A DNA stretch of 64,000 bases from Brachycybe producta (GCA_036925085.1 JAUPFP010000027.1:186001-250000), one strand, 5' to 3'; positions 38,239 through 50,880 are shown, counted from the stretch's first letter. Notes: generated by a model not told the origin, from the letters alone. Program-made: numbers and translations.

Positions 38239-38272
<34 letters not shown>

Positions 38273-38940
38273 GATCTCTATGTAAAAAAGGTCTATAATG
38301 ACTAACAATCAAGGACAACATATAATATATCTAAGATTTTGTTATATAATTACTGAGATATATCATCGAGATAGTCACATAGTTCTGACAATTGTCACTT
38401 TTTTTTTTTTGAGCAGGTGAGAATGCAACTTTCTTATAGGCCCTATTAAGACTATACAGAATCTCGCCATTGTGTTTAATTATAATATGTACAAATGCGA
38501 GTATATTTTAGTGGTGTTTACTTCAACCCTCTGAGATCCTTATATTCATAATTACAGTATTGCCTACACAATTAGGCATATATACCATTATCGAAATTCA
38601 ATTTCACACTTTTTTCTATACAATCGAGGCTAAACTTGCTTATATTAATATTAGGTCCCTTTGATTAATGTTATATAGGCTACACTTTAAATAACAACAA
38701 TCATTTAGATTTATATAAAAAATATGGCACAAATTTAAGAAAGAAACCATAAAAAAAAGGTCTATCATTACGTTTGAATGACTGATATATGCTTATAGGC
38801 CTATAACATCAAGTGCAAATCACAATTAGATCTTGTTGCACATCACCATTATGGCCTATACTATAGAAAATAGAAAAATGATTTACTTATACTCTATATA
38901 AAGCTTATTATTAAGCCCTCAATTAGTTTAGGCAAAAAAG

Positions 38941-38942
<2 letters not shown>

Positions 38943-38992
<50 letters not shown>
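38943..38992. repeat. (TA)n microsatellite
   Basis: 50 bp of uninterrupted TA. Confidence 0.97.
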
Positions 38993-38993
<1 letters not shown>

Positions 38994-39211
38994 CTCTAAT
39001 AAAAATTGCTGCAAACTAGGGCCCCCTCCCCCAATATGCATGCAGTTAATCACTAGTGATTTTCACCAATTGTCCACCCCACCTTTAGTGTATACGTCAC
39101 GATATTCCGATATCAGATATTCATTTGCATTTTTTTTAAAAATATATTTAGCATTATAGTTATAGATACATTTAAGCCTATAGTGTTAATAAATATAATT
39201 ATTAATTAGTA

Positions 39212-39556
39212 TAGGGCTCGGATTTTAATGCAATATCAAGCAAATGTTTCTCAATTTGTGGCCCAAATACCAATTGTGAAGTAATCTTCATCATCATTAG
39301 AGCAACTACAATTAGATTTATTTGTTGTTTTGTTTTTCTAATCAAAAACGCTAGTTAGAGGCTAGATGTCTCTGGTTACCATCAGTTATCAACTATAGAG
39401 TTCTATAGTGTTTAGCCAATATTTTTTTTTATTGAAAAAAAAACCGTAATTGTTGGTTGATTTAAGTGGGATTGTTACTTCACAAATTGGCTCGTGAACC
39501 AAAAATTTAGAAACATTTGCTTGGTATAGAGTATTGCACAAAAAATCCGTGCCCTA
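39212..39556 (+). mobile_element. Rep-C3, hAT-like MITE
   Basis: About 345 bp, TAGGGCTCGGATTTTAATGC to AAAAATCCGTGCCCTA. The 8-mer AATTAGTA precedes it (39204-39211) and recurs at 39559-39566, two bases beyond the end. Internal bases are more diverged than in the 23766 and 61945 copies. Confidence 0.85.
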
Positions 39557-41540
39557 ATAATTAGTAAATCTCCAGCTATAAATACAGAAATGATATAAAT
39601 ATTTAACAATATATAAAAAATGTTAGGACTATTGATCTTTTTCACTATTTCATGTTTGAATGAAATAAATTTTAAAAATTTCAATCATTGAATTCAAAAT
39701 AGTTCTCACATCCAACATATAGTATAAATGAGAAGGACCAATGCTCAAATTGGACACAAAGTGGACCCCAATTTAGAAACAAGCCGTATATACAAGCCGT
39801 ATATAGAAGCCAAGAGGAATAAGTGATAAAAGTAATATTTTAAGTAAATTGAGTTCAAAGTTAAGATACCTCCATTCATTTCAATGTTATATATTTCTAC
39901 ATTTTCATACAGCAGCAATGAGCAGCTTTTTCATTAATTTCTTTTGTCCACCAAATTCTTTATCATTTCATTGACCAAATTATGGTAGGACTACTTATCT
40001 CCCATTTTTATACATAAAAAAAATGTCACTTATCCCCCTTGACTACTAATTCAATCCTATAGATATAGAGAGAGAGAGATAGAGAGAAAGTTGATTCCTT
40101 GCATCTTTAGAAATATGTATGACGCATGCGCAAGGGTATATGCCGGATTGCATGATGCGTGTTTCCAAGCAGTTATTCCCTGCATTCAATATCCTCCATT
40201 TTATCATTTGGGATTTTCTCTTCTTTTTCTATATAGAGATAGATAAATAGATAGAAAACTCTCCCTCTGAAACACATACAGAGATTGAAAAATATATAAA
40301 ATGAACAGAATGAAAGAGAGACATAAGGGGAAGAGGAGGAGGACACCGGGGGGGGGGGGGGGGGGTGGAGAAAATAAAAACCGCCATTTTGATTAGTTTT
40401 TCGTGCAAATTGAAGCGTGGATTCGTAACGCCTTACCGTTCATACTAAATATCAATTGGGGTGGAGCACAAGACTTTTAACTTTTTTTTTCTTCTTCTAA
40501 TATGTATTTCAAATATTCCTATAAATAGGTTTGAGAAAACCTATTAATGAGAAAACGAATTTCCCTCCCTTTTTTTTTTTGTTTTTTTTTTCTCCAATTC
40601 ATATTATAACGAACTACTACTTTCATTTTTAAGACCCAAATCAAATTTGTGAAACATTCCTAATATATATATATATAAAAAATCCCTTATTACACTGTCA
40701 AAAAAATAATAATGAGATTTTGTTTTTATTATATGTTTGTCTGGTTTTGACAAATCATTTTTGCATGTAATTTTACCTCTTATAATTGAGAATATTGTAC
40801 CTCTGTCACAGGCCTTCATGCATTGGCTGTTTGTATATAATAGGTTTAATTTATGCAATTAAGAGTCTATCAGATTTCTTATTAAATTTTTTATTCAAAT
40901 CAAAGAGACCATATATATTGATAGACACGTCTTGTTTATTGTTGAGGCACGCACACACGCACACAAAATAGCATAATATAATGTGTATAGCAAGTAGTAT
41001 AAAATATAATCAAACAAAACAAGTAAAAAAAAGGAGTGACATTTGTAACACGCAAAAAAAAAATGAATGTTACACAAAACAAATTAATACGATTTAAAAA
41101 AAAAGTTTCAATCGTAAATAAAACAAAACAAGAAGAAATCTGTTCCATATCGAATTTGGATATTTTATCATAGTTTTTCTATAATGTATAGGCGGCCTAA
41201 TGTAGGAATTGACTCACGCGAAATTTTTCACTTTGTTCTCATTTCATTCGATTGACACGTGTAAAAAAACCCCACTGTTTCTATATGTATTTCTATTATA
41301 TGCACGAGAATAATTAATTACTTTCTTTGTTTTCTTCATTTTCATATCTATATATGCAAATATATAACAGGGATGCTTTGTTAACTTGTAAAACACCATT
41401 AAAGTGAATTTTAAACGAGATTAACTTGCAAAAAGCAGTTAATGATGCGTTTATATAGTCGGTATTTTATGACGACATCTTCTATAAGGTTTACATTCAA
41501 TTTGAAGAATTTAATTTCTAATCAGATGTATAGAGGGTGT

Positions 41541-41815
41541 GTGGCGCTGATTTAGCGCCAAATTAAACAAACATCAAACTGAATTTGGAATAAGCGCCAA
41601 ATGGAACAAATGCCTAATAAAGGAGAACACTAAAGAGACAGTGGCGCTGATCAAGCGCCAAATTGAATAAGCGCCAAATTGAACAAACGCCAAACTGAAT
41701 AAAAGCCAAATGGAACAAACGCCAAACTGAATAAGCGCCAAATGGAACAAACGCCAAACTGAATAAGCGCCAAATGGAACAAGCGCCAAACTGAATAACT
41801 GCCAAAATGTGATAA
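41541..41815. repeat. Rep-D minisatellite array (16/32-bp units)
   Basis: Tandem half-units of 16 bp alternating GCCAAACTGAATAAGC and GCCAAATGGAACAAAC, bounded by GTGGCGCTGATTTAGCGCC and GTGGCGCTGATCAAGCGCC. Because a 32-bp unit shifts frame each turn and has no stops on the minus strand, it creates long spurious ORFs with WRLF/FGAYS repeats. Not coding. Confidence 0.85.
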
Positions 41816-41822
41816 ACACATT

Positions 41823-41877
41823 GTTAGGTTAGGTTAGGTTTGGTTAAGTTAGGTTAGGATTGGTTAGGTTAGGTTAG
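41823..41877 (+). repeat. Degenerate interstitial (TTAGG)n tract
   Basis: About eleven pentamers, mostly TTAGG with TTTGG, TTAAG and GATTGG variants. (TTAGG)n is the usual arthropod telomere repeat. It lies directly after the Rep-D array. Confidence 0.7.
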
Positions 41878-41892
41878 CTTATGGTAATATAA

Positions 41893-44200
41893 CATTTTTA
41901 CATTTTTTATATATTTCAAAATAAACTTTATAAAATTGTCTGCTTAAACCATAAAAAGCTTATTTTAAAAGATATCAAACAACATTTGAGTGATTGAGCT
42001 ACCATTCTATAGTTTCTAAAAACGCTTTCAATTTTTTCTTAATTTTGTTTAAAGTGGCATTTAAACTTTAAAATCACCTTATACCTAATACACACTTGAT
42101 AATTTAAATGCATTTCAATAATAAGCGTGTTCTACAGAGCCCTGTGAAGGACAAACAAACAATATGTCGAATTCAATTTATTCAGTTTTTAATCTGAAAA
42201 TACTGAGATTAATACTTAAATATAAATATATAAACTATTGACAAAATATTGATTTAAGTATTTCAATTTAAAATATTAATAAATTAAAGTCAATTTTTAT
42301 TTGGTGTTCATGTCCTTAACTGGATTCCGTATAATTCACCTAAACACGTTTAATTTGAATTCATTTAACTCATGTGTGCACAAGGTGATACACTTGAATT
42401 AATTTCTTTTAATAAATTAATATCATCAGTAATAATAATATTCAAAATAAAACAAAAGGTGCAAATTTAACGTTCGGTTACTTACCCAGCATGCATGCAT
42501 GTCTGCCCAAATCATGGAGTTTCAGTCTCACCCGCGATACCGAATTATATGAGTGACCATCATCATCATTATTACCACTGTTGTTCATGTCAATGCAGCA
42601 CATAACAAATAAGGTGACAAGAATTTCCGGGCAATAAAACAAAATAAACAAAACAAGAAAGAAACCAATAATTGAAAAAGCTAATTAATTAATGAGGAGA
42701 AACTTAATATAAAATTGTAAATCATAAACAATCAAAATCATTCGTGCATCACACATAAGGAATGAAATTGCAAAAAGTAAAAAAAAAAATTGGGTGTAAA
42801 AACATAGAAAAGACAACCAAAAAATTAAAAAGTAGAAAGAAGAGAAGAAGAAGATAGAAAGAGAATGAATAAATATCTCTGATGAAAAAAAAAACATTTT
42901 CAAATAAGCTTGCCCCCCCTTTTTATATATATATTAGATATATATATATATCATGATATGATATCAACATGTGCATATATATATAATATAAATCAGAACA
43001 AAACATTGATTTTTTAAGTCCGTTAGATGGCGGGGAATCCAAATCATAAAACAGTTGTAGCGGTCGGTGGTTCCGGGAACAAAATGGGGATAGATCTATA
43101 TCCCCCCCCCCCCTCCTCCTTTTCCCCTATATATCATATCATTATTACAATATGGAACTGATCCATCACAGTATATACATATCTTGAATTACACATTATT
43201 CAGAAAGACAACAACAAACATTTCTTTACACTATTTTTATATGTATTTTATTATTGCATCATATATTCTCCCTCTAAATCTCATTGCGATTTATAAGCAA
43301 AATTCGTCCTAGAAGCAAATTTAATATGAAGTTCTACAAATATGTGGGGGTACATCTTAGAAATTAGAATATTCAACGAAATTCTTAAAGGTATATATAT
43401 TTGCATATCTATTCTATCTTTTTAAAATAAGCTTTTCATGTAAGGTTTAAACAAAAATGACACAATTTTAAGCAGACGACATTTTTTTAAAAAAATTTTT
43501 TATCCGTAAAACATTTATTTTGAAAAGATATCAACATGAAAATACTCTTACGATAGCTTTATAAATATGTATTTTGTTTTTGTCCTCCTAGATGGCGCGC
43601 TTGCGTGGCTATTATGTTCTATAGAGAGATCTATTCCACCACACATGGTTTTGAAAAAAATGCTCTAACGTTTTTCAGGAGAAATGTTTTATAAGAAACT
43701 AGAATAGTTCGGGGATAATATTAAAAATAAATTTTACAACAGTTTGAAAAAGGCGAAAATAGTTTTTCATGAAATTTCAATGGAAAATCCCAAAAACGGG
43801 TCATTTTCAAACTGAACTATAAATAAAATGTTTATTTTTTTAAGTTATTGCATGAAAAAACTTTTAAGATAATATTTTACCATTCTAGTTTTTAAAACAA
43901 TATGAATTTTTTTCGTAATGTTTTTTCAAAAAAAAAAAACGTTCGTTTGACATTTTTGCGTACAAATTTTACAAAATAAAAAACGTCTATGAAGCATAAA
44001 CATAATTAGCCGTAAGGAGGGGACAAAAAGCAAAATGAATATCTAGATCTATCTATAAAGCCACCTTAAATGATAGAGTTTTACCCTTCTAGTTTTCTAA
44101 AACACTTCTTTTTAGTTTTCAATTAATTTTGTTCTTCCGAAAAGACAAAAAGAAGAATCAAGAATTCGAAAATCAGCTTATTCATAATTTCATAAAACCA
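41893..44200. mobile_element. Rep-E copies at 41893-42081, 43355-43570, 43680-43930 and 44085-44200
   Basis: Four partial copies recognised by AAAAGCTTATTTTAAAAGAT, TTTCAAACAACATTTG-type centres and (C)TTCTAGTTTCTAAAAC ends. Between them lie Rep-A5 (42082-42387), unique sequence and an AGATGGCGCGC motif at 43590. Confidence 0.55.
42082..42387 (-). mobile_element. Rep-A5, PIF/Harbinger-like MITE
   Basis: Reverse-oriented copy with TACCTAATACACACTTGA at one end and GTGCACAAGGTG at the other. TTA precedes it; the right duplication is degraded. It directly abuts a Rep-E copy. Confidence 0.8.
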
Positions 44201-45284
44201 TCTTTTAATGAATAATTAATTATAAAATAAGCGTTTGTCAATTTTTTTTTTTTTTATTTCTCAAGGAGAAATTGACTTAAATATACTAAAAAATTCTAGT
44301 AATAAGAATTATATCTAAAAATAGATTATGATGATCAGTAGACCGACAACAACTTGATTAAAGATATTTATATAATCTTCATTTGTATAAAATAAAAAGG
44401 AGGGATGGGAAGAGGGTATATTTTTTTTTAAAAAGAAGGGGAGAATTATATATATATATACCCTGTTATTTGAGGTCAACCACACATTCCATATATAATT
44501 TTTTACGCAAAAAAAAAATATATAATAATCTGTGGCTGTTTCATGGCGTTAATGAGTGCGGCATTTTCAACTAGTTTCACCATCATAAGCATCTAGAATG
44601 TCATATCATCATCATCATAATAATATCCTTCTTCAAACACTTTTTTTTTTAACTGAAGGATTTTTTTTTCTTACCAAAAAAAATGAAGTGGAGGTTAAGA
44701 CAGAAAAGGTCAACCTCATAATAAGTTCATTTCGTATTATCTTACTGTAAACTTTGGCACGAACGAACAAGAAAATTGTCACCAGAACTTCCTTTTACTT
44801 TTTGCATATTTCTATACATGTAATTATAATTAGTGGCGAGAAAAAAAAAAGTTGAACAAAAACACGCGGCAATACACTAATTAATTATTAAGAAAACTTT
44901 TTTTAAAAAAAATCTTGCCGACCAAATAAATCTCATCTGAGATCATAGTTTTTTTTTAATATTTGGCAACGAACTCATATTTTATTCTAAATTGGCTATT
45001 TGATATTATTTATACTTAAGAAATAAATAAATAACTCTTATAACTTGAATGTTACCATATTTGGTCGGTAAACGAGGTATATCATATTAATATCATAGAC
45101 TATAAGCCTTATTATTTATTGGAATTTTTTTTATGTGATAAATAAAGACTAGAAATCGTACGCCATAATGGGCGGCCATTTTGAGTTTTTTTTTTTAAAT
45201 CACAAATAAAAATTTTAAATCTGTGACAAATGTTTTATGATAGCACTGAAGTATTTTAAAGTAACAACTGAACTAAAACTAAAC

Positions 45285-45790
45285 AAGGCGCCAAACTGAG
45301 TAAATGTTAAAAAGTATATCGGTTATTCAGTTTGGCGTTCGTTCAATTTGGCTCTTATTTAGGTGAATCTACTACCTTGTACGTACACATGAGTTAAATG
45401 AATTCAAATTAAATGTGTTTAGGTGAATTATACGGAATCCAGTTAAGGACATGAACACCAAATAAAAATTCACTTTATATTAATATTTTAAATTCAATAT
45501 TTTAATGCCAATAGTTTATATATTTATATTTAAGTATTAACTCAATATTTTCAGATTATTAACTGAATAAATTGAATTCGACGACATATTGTTTGTTTGC
45601 CCTTTACAGGGCTCTGTAGAACACGTTTATTATTTAAATACATTTAAATTATCAGGTGTGTAATAGGTATAAATGTAATGGTTTGGCAGTTATTTAGTTT
45701 GGCGTATGTTCCAATGGTGGCGCTAATTCAAATTGGCGTTTATCTCATTCTATAATTTAGTGCTAGATCAGCGCCACCTTTTAATCAGTG
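45285..45790. repeat. Rep-D block split by Rep-A6
   Basis: AAGGCGCCAAACTGAGTAAA on the left and TTTAGTTTGGCGTATGTTCC, then CTAGATCAGCGCCACC on the right of Rep-A6 (45373-45669). Confidence 0.65.
45373..45669 (+). mobile_element. Rep-A6, PIF/Harbinger-like MITE inside Rep-D
   Basis: Forward copy, TACCTTGTACGTACACATGA to GTAATAGGTA, with TAC before and TAA after (one mutated base in the duplication). Rep-D minisatellite sequence lies on both sides, so Rep-A landed in Rep-D. Confidence 0.8.
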
Positions 45791-46055
45791 CAAAAGTAGA
45801 AAAAAAAACTCTGTAAATAACATTCTTTTCTGTAAAATCTGAATCATATTTGCAACTAAAAGCGATTTGTGTATTGCCATCAAAACGTATTAAAAAAATA
45901 AAATTTTCAAGTTTAACTAATATTTACGTTAATTAGTTATTTTTACTGCATGGTACATGCGATGAAAAATGTACAATGGTTGAAAAATATAAGAATTTGG
46001 ACAACAAAATGTTCTTTACAGGATACCGTACTTTTCCATATTTCAATAAAATTGT

Positions 46056-46115
46056 AATAAAATGACTGACATGAAAGATGATGATTTATCATCTTTTATG
46101 TCAGTCATTTTATTA
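46056..46115. repeat. Near-perfect hairpin, ~28-bp arms, tiny loop
   Basis: AATAAAATGACTGACATGAA continuing to AGATGAT is mirrored by ATCATCTTTTATGTCAGTCA and TTTTATT, with one or two mismatches and only a few loop bases. Confidence 0.75.
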
Positions 46116-47904
46116 ATAAAGTTGCATCGATTACTCAAATTGCAAAATGTCAAACTTCGTAACTAAAAATTCGAAATCCGATTTCCATCAAATTAATAAT
46201 TGGCGGTAAAAATCTTACAAACAAATAATATCTTTAACATCTTGACCTCTATAGCGCAGTATCAAAAAGATTAACATAGAATTAGTATTAATTAAGTTCT
46301 TTTTTTTTTGGACAGTGTCCAGTGATGGACATTTGTTCGTTAGTAAGTAAGCCATTCTCTCCCTCCATCTATCCTCCTCCCTGTTTCTACTCATCTTGTC
46401 CTCCAAGTGATTATTGGCAATCTTCAGTGAATTGATGATCCATGATATGGTCAACTAGTTACAATTTTTTCACTTCCAATTACACCAACCATTAAATCAA
46501 TAAAATTAATTTGAACGATGTCTTACAGATTTGTCTAACAAGAACCTAAAAAAAAAGAAGCCAATCAACAAAAAATCTATAAAAATGACATCCCATGCAA
46601 GAACAACTATCATTGACTGAGTGGCCAGTCAGTGTCCACTGTGTTGCAAAAATAAAAGGAAACTAGACAAAAGAAAGAAGAAAAAAAAAGGGAGAGAGAG
46701 AGAGGATGAAGGTTTGGAGGGGAAGGGGGGAAGCTATGGGTCATAAACACGAAAATGTTCCACTCTGTTGGACCTCAAACGGTTGTATTGCAACCGGGGA
46801 GCTACTGTGCCCTAATAAAAGTCCTGAGACACAACCCAAGGAAGGGACACACACACATATAAGGCCTACTTGTCGCCACCAACCACCATTTCCTCCATGC
46901 AGACAACACGACTCCAGTTTTTCACGGGGCCATGAGAATACACCATGTTATTGAAACTGACATATCGCATGCAACAACAACAAAAAAAACCCACACTGTC
47001 ACTTACCACTATACCAGTCAATAGTAGAGTACTACTACCTCACGGGGCAGCGTGCTATGACGCGTGATGAGATCACAAGAAGGACAGAGACGATCAAAAG
47101 ACATTGCCGCTATTCAAGTACGCATGCGCAGTTCAACCACGACAGCTGCTACTGCATCCCTTATCAACGAACTAACTCTCTTCTCTCCCCCCCCACCCTT
47201 AACCACCTCACCCTCCTGAAGATCCTTATCTATGTACTGTGACAACCATAGACATGTATACAAATATATATGCATGCAATGCCATTTTAGCAATGGCCAC
47301 ATTTATTAAAAGATATAAAGAGGGAGGGGGAAGATGTCCGACAAAGGTCAGGCATGTGTGTCATTGAGAACATTGAAATACAGCCTTATTAGTTGTGTTT
47401 ACACTGCCTGATCATAAACAGGTTTGACCAGTCCGTTAAAAGAGTGTATCAATGTATTATCCATCCCATCAGATGTTCTCAAATGCACTCTTCATTTTTT
47501 GTTGTTGTTTCATTTTTATTCTATAAAACATCAGTCATTCTGCATAATTACTAGACAATGAACAAAACTACAAATTTGATAGTAAGTCTGCATAATTATT
47601 AAAGTTATATATGCAGAGATAATGCCTAGAACAACTAGGCAATCTAAGATTATGTGAATAGTGTCTTCTTGTTCATAGTTAACTTGCTGCGTTGATGACA
47701 TTATGCATAATTAGTCATTCTGCACATTGTCTATTAATTGTGTAAAATTGATTTTCATTTTGCAGGTGATAACATTTGTGTTTAATTCCGTGGACAGATG
47801 AATATTTAAAGCAACCGCAAATAATACTTTGCCTTTTCGACTATATTCACTTTCTTATATGAAATAAAGCAAACCTGAAATTTTGTTTGTTTTAATGAGA
47901 AAAT

Positions 47905-48235
47905 GTTTTTTTTTGTTTATTTGCAAAAATCGATTTTTTGTAAAAGAAAAATTACAAAATTCATTTTTTTAAATTACAAAATTCGATTATTTTTTTAGAA
48001 AAAAATTGCAAAATTCAAGTATTTTTTTTTTACAAATTGACAAAATTCAATTATTTTTTTACAAATGGACAAAATTCAATTATTTTTTTAAAAAAATAAC
48101 GGAATTCAATTTCTTTAAAAAAAAATTTATAAGATTCATTTTTAAATACAAAATTTATACAAAAAAAATACAAATTTTTAAAATTACAATATTCAACTTT
48201 TTTTTAAAAAAAATTACAAAATTCTAACTTATTTT
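47905..48235. repeat. AT-rich minisatellite
   Basis: About eight to ten degenerate ~35-40-bp units built from ACAAAATTCAATTATTTTTT and poly-A/T. The frame open through it encodes Phe/Lys low complexity only. Confidence 0.65.
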
Positions 48236-49088
48236 GTGTCAAAAATAGTCTACTTTTCTTGTCAACATATAAAAATTACGTTTAAATATGCTTTAATGTG
48301 CTTTTTTTCCATGCTAACATATAACATAGTGTCTATTGGAGACAAACACATTCAACATGAAACCGGATAGTTCCTCTTGAGTTTAAACCACAACTGGGTT
48401 TAAAATATAGTACAAAAAAATCCCAGCATGTCTTCTTTTCTTTATAGAAATATCTACCTTATATATATGTATATGTATATGTATATATATAAAACACTAA
48501 ACTATGATGAAGTTTACGCTTCACTCGGATGACTATTCAAGTACATCACCATACAACAATGGGAAGATTTTTTTTTTGTAAAAATCTTCAGTAACTGTCC
48601 TCTTCAAACATTCTTCCTTTTCTCCCCACAAAAAATCATGTCATATTTTTCTTACATCAGTAATTCTTTTTTTAAAAAATATTTATAAAAATAAAATCAC
48701 CCTTCATTGTAGATAATATAGGAGGAACGAGTATAATGTATACAAGAGGTGCAGTTTAGCCGTGTGGCTTCACACCCATCTGTATAAAAGTTGAGCGCTA
48801 AAAGTGTAGCCCTGAATTCAATGAACCTGCAACACTTTCGAGTCCCCTCCCCCCCCCCTATACCTTATTCTATAGCGCACATATGGTTCATCCTCATGGG
48901 TCCTACCTAATACTGTACATCTAACAGGCCCACCACCCTCATTGAATAACACTAAAAGCCCTTCTTCTTCTTCGTGTGATTGATTTTTTTTATTTATATT
49001 TATATAAAAAAAAGATTCTGTCGACTAAACTCATTTTTCTCATTTTGTGAGAATCTCCTGAAATGTTTTACCTATATAATTATTGATT

Positions 49089-49830
49089 AAGGTGGTTTTA
49101 AAGTGTAAACGCCTTTCGAACTCTGATTATTCGTGTATTAGCTAGTAAACCCGTCGTGCAACTTGCACGTAAGGTTATAGACTCTAATGTAAGCAAAGGT
49201 TACAAGAGACATTTTAGTATTGCTTACTATATACAGAATGTACATAGATCTAGTGAATGCATGTAGAAGGAGGTAAGTTTTTGAAGCAATTAAGTGTACA
49301 TACATGGCGTCTAACACTAATGTGCATAATGTTTAGACGCCATAATGGTTCACCTATACAATACAAAGAAAACCCCAGCATATGCTTCTTTATTTTAAGG
49401 TATGTTCATTTTTTTTAATGAAAACGTATAGAGACGGTTATTTTTAATGATTTTTTTTTTTTTGCTTTTGCGATTTTTTACGGACTTTTCTTTAGTGTTT
49501 TCAGGTAGATCATCAGTTGGAATCCTTTAATTTTGTATGTACGTTGTGTCGAAGTTTGTTTTTGTATAAGCGCAATTCCAGGTACAAAATGAAGAAAAAT
49601 TTGATTATGTTATAATAAAAAACTAGAAGAGTCGATATCTTTCAAAATGAGCTTTTTATGCGAGTTTAAAAAAGATCCAACTTCAGGCAAACAATGCTTA
49701 ACACGCGTTATTTTTTAAATTTTTTTTCTATAAAAAAAAGTTTATTTTGAAAGATGTCACACATGATGAAAAGAATTTTACATCTTTCGATTACTTTTTC
49801 TAGTTTCTAGAAACTTCTAAAACACATCAA
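49089..49830. mobile_element. Rep-E13 split by a ~450-bp insertion
   Basis: GGTGGTTTTAAAGTGTAAACGC at 49089 breaks off after TGATTATTCGTG near 49137. The family sequence resumes near 49578 (CAGGTACAAAATGAAG, AAAAACTAGAAGAGTCG) and runs to TTTTCTAGTTTCTAG. The intervening segment begins ATTAGCTAGTAAACCCGTCG and contains a CGTGCAACTTGCACG palindrome; it is not recognised. Confidence 0.55.
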
Positions 49831-50609
49831 AACACAAGTTCTAGCCTCTAGGGGGACGTTTTCACTTCCAAATAAAACTTCAAATTTTCTACTCTTGTTG
49901 TAAGGCTATTCATTTTTTTTTATATTGATGTCTAAATGTACACAACAACAACATTGCCAAATATCAAAGAAATCAGAAGAACTAAGTTAACTAACATATA
50001 TAGATGGCGCTTAAGATTGTACATTAAGAAACAATCATTTACGCTTGAATGGCGTAAAACCTCACGGCTGTACACAAATGAATACACACACAGCCTTATA
50101 AGAAGAAGGGAAAAAAAAGTGAAGTTCACTTTGATGGAAAACAGAAATGGCGGCCGCTTGTTCACTCTTTATATTTTTTTTATATCTATAGACATTCCGC
50201 TTGGGCGTGTTGTATATATACCCGGTATATACATATCAGTTGCAATGTTGCTACTGCTGTAGATAATTAGAAATGGAAGATGATGATGTGAAGTCATTCT
50301 CTTGGAAGAACAATTAAGAAGACTTCAGGGACAAATTCTCAATTTTCTACATTTTGGTTGTCTCCAGCTTCCCCCTCCAATCCATCCTACTACAATCCCT
50401 CCACCTTGCCATCTTCCAACCCACTTCACCCTTTTTATAGAACAAAAAATTCCTCAAGAAATGTCACCACCATCTTTCATACATAGGTAGGTGTGTGTAT
50501 ACATTGATTGTACAAAAGACATCACCATTTCTACTCTCTTATTTTTTTTTTTTGCATCTTTTTAGAATTTTAAATTTAAAGCTGAAATTCAAAAAGAAAA
50601 CTTAGCTCT

Positions 50610-50880
50610 TTGACAAACGCCAAACTGAATTAACAGCTAACTTTTTGGCATTTGTTCAATTTGGAGCATACATTTATTCAGTTTGGAGTTTGTTAAATTG
50701 GAGCTTATTCAGTTGGCAGTTATTCAGTTTGGAGCTTATTCAGTTGGCAGTTATTCAGTTTGGAGCTTATTCAGTTGGCAGTTATTCAGTTTTTTTAGCT
50801 TATCTAAAGTTTGGCACTTAATAAATGTGTCACTTGTTTGCTTTGGAGCTTTTTCAGTTTGGTGCTTATTCAATGCCACC
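50610..50880. repeat. Rep-D variant, 31-bp tandem units
   Basis: At least three near-identical 31-bp units combining GGCAGTTATTCAGTTTGG and AGCTTATTCAGTT (about 50700-50800), with degenerate units on both sides. Confidence 0.75.

Larger units (their letters stand above)
37431..41540. other. Upstream intergenic AT-rich region
   Basis: No coding signal. 37.6-38.9 kb is unusually rich in the palindrome TAGGCCTA. It ends at a (TA)n of about 50 bp, followed by a Rep-C element (39212-39556). 39570-41540 is unique AT-rich DNA with a poly-G run near 40350 and an NRF1-like ACGCATGCGCA at 40122. Confidence 0.6.
42388..47900. other. Upstream intergenic region, second block
   Basis: Holds Rep-E copies (43355-44200), Rep-D interrupted by Rep-A (45285-45790) and a near-perfect hairpin (46056-46115). 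46700-47310 is less AT-rich and carries an NRF1-like site at 47123. 47520-47790 is rich in homeodomain/POU-like TGCATAATTA motifs. The ORF at 46706-46954 is not recognisable as any protein family and has no splice or codon evidence in its favour. Confidence 0.55.

Noticed and set aside
41574-41819. Two overlapping ORFs with WRLFSLA / FGAYS repeats on the minus strand
   Set aside because: They are frame-shifted readings of the Rep-D minisatellite; a 32-bp unit cycles through all frames, so this is not a repeat protein.
46706-46954. 82-residue ORF in a less AT-rich stretch
   Set aside because: Contains simple (AC)n and CT-rich sequence, no homology recognised and no partner exons.
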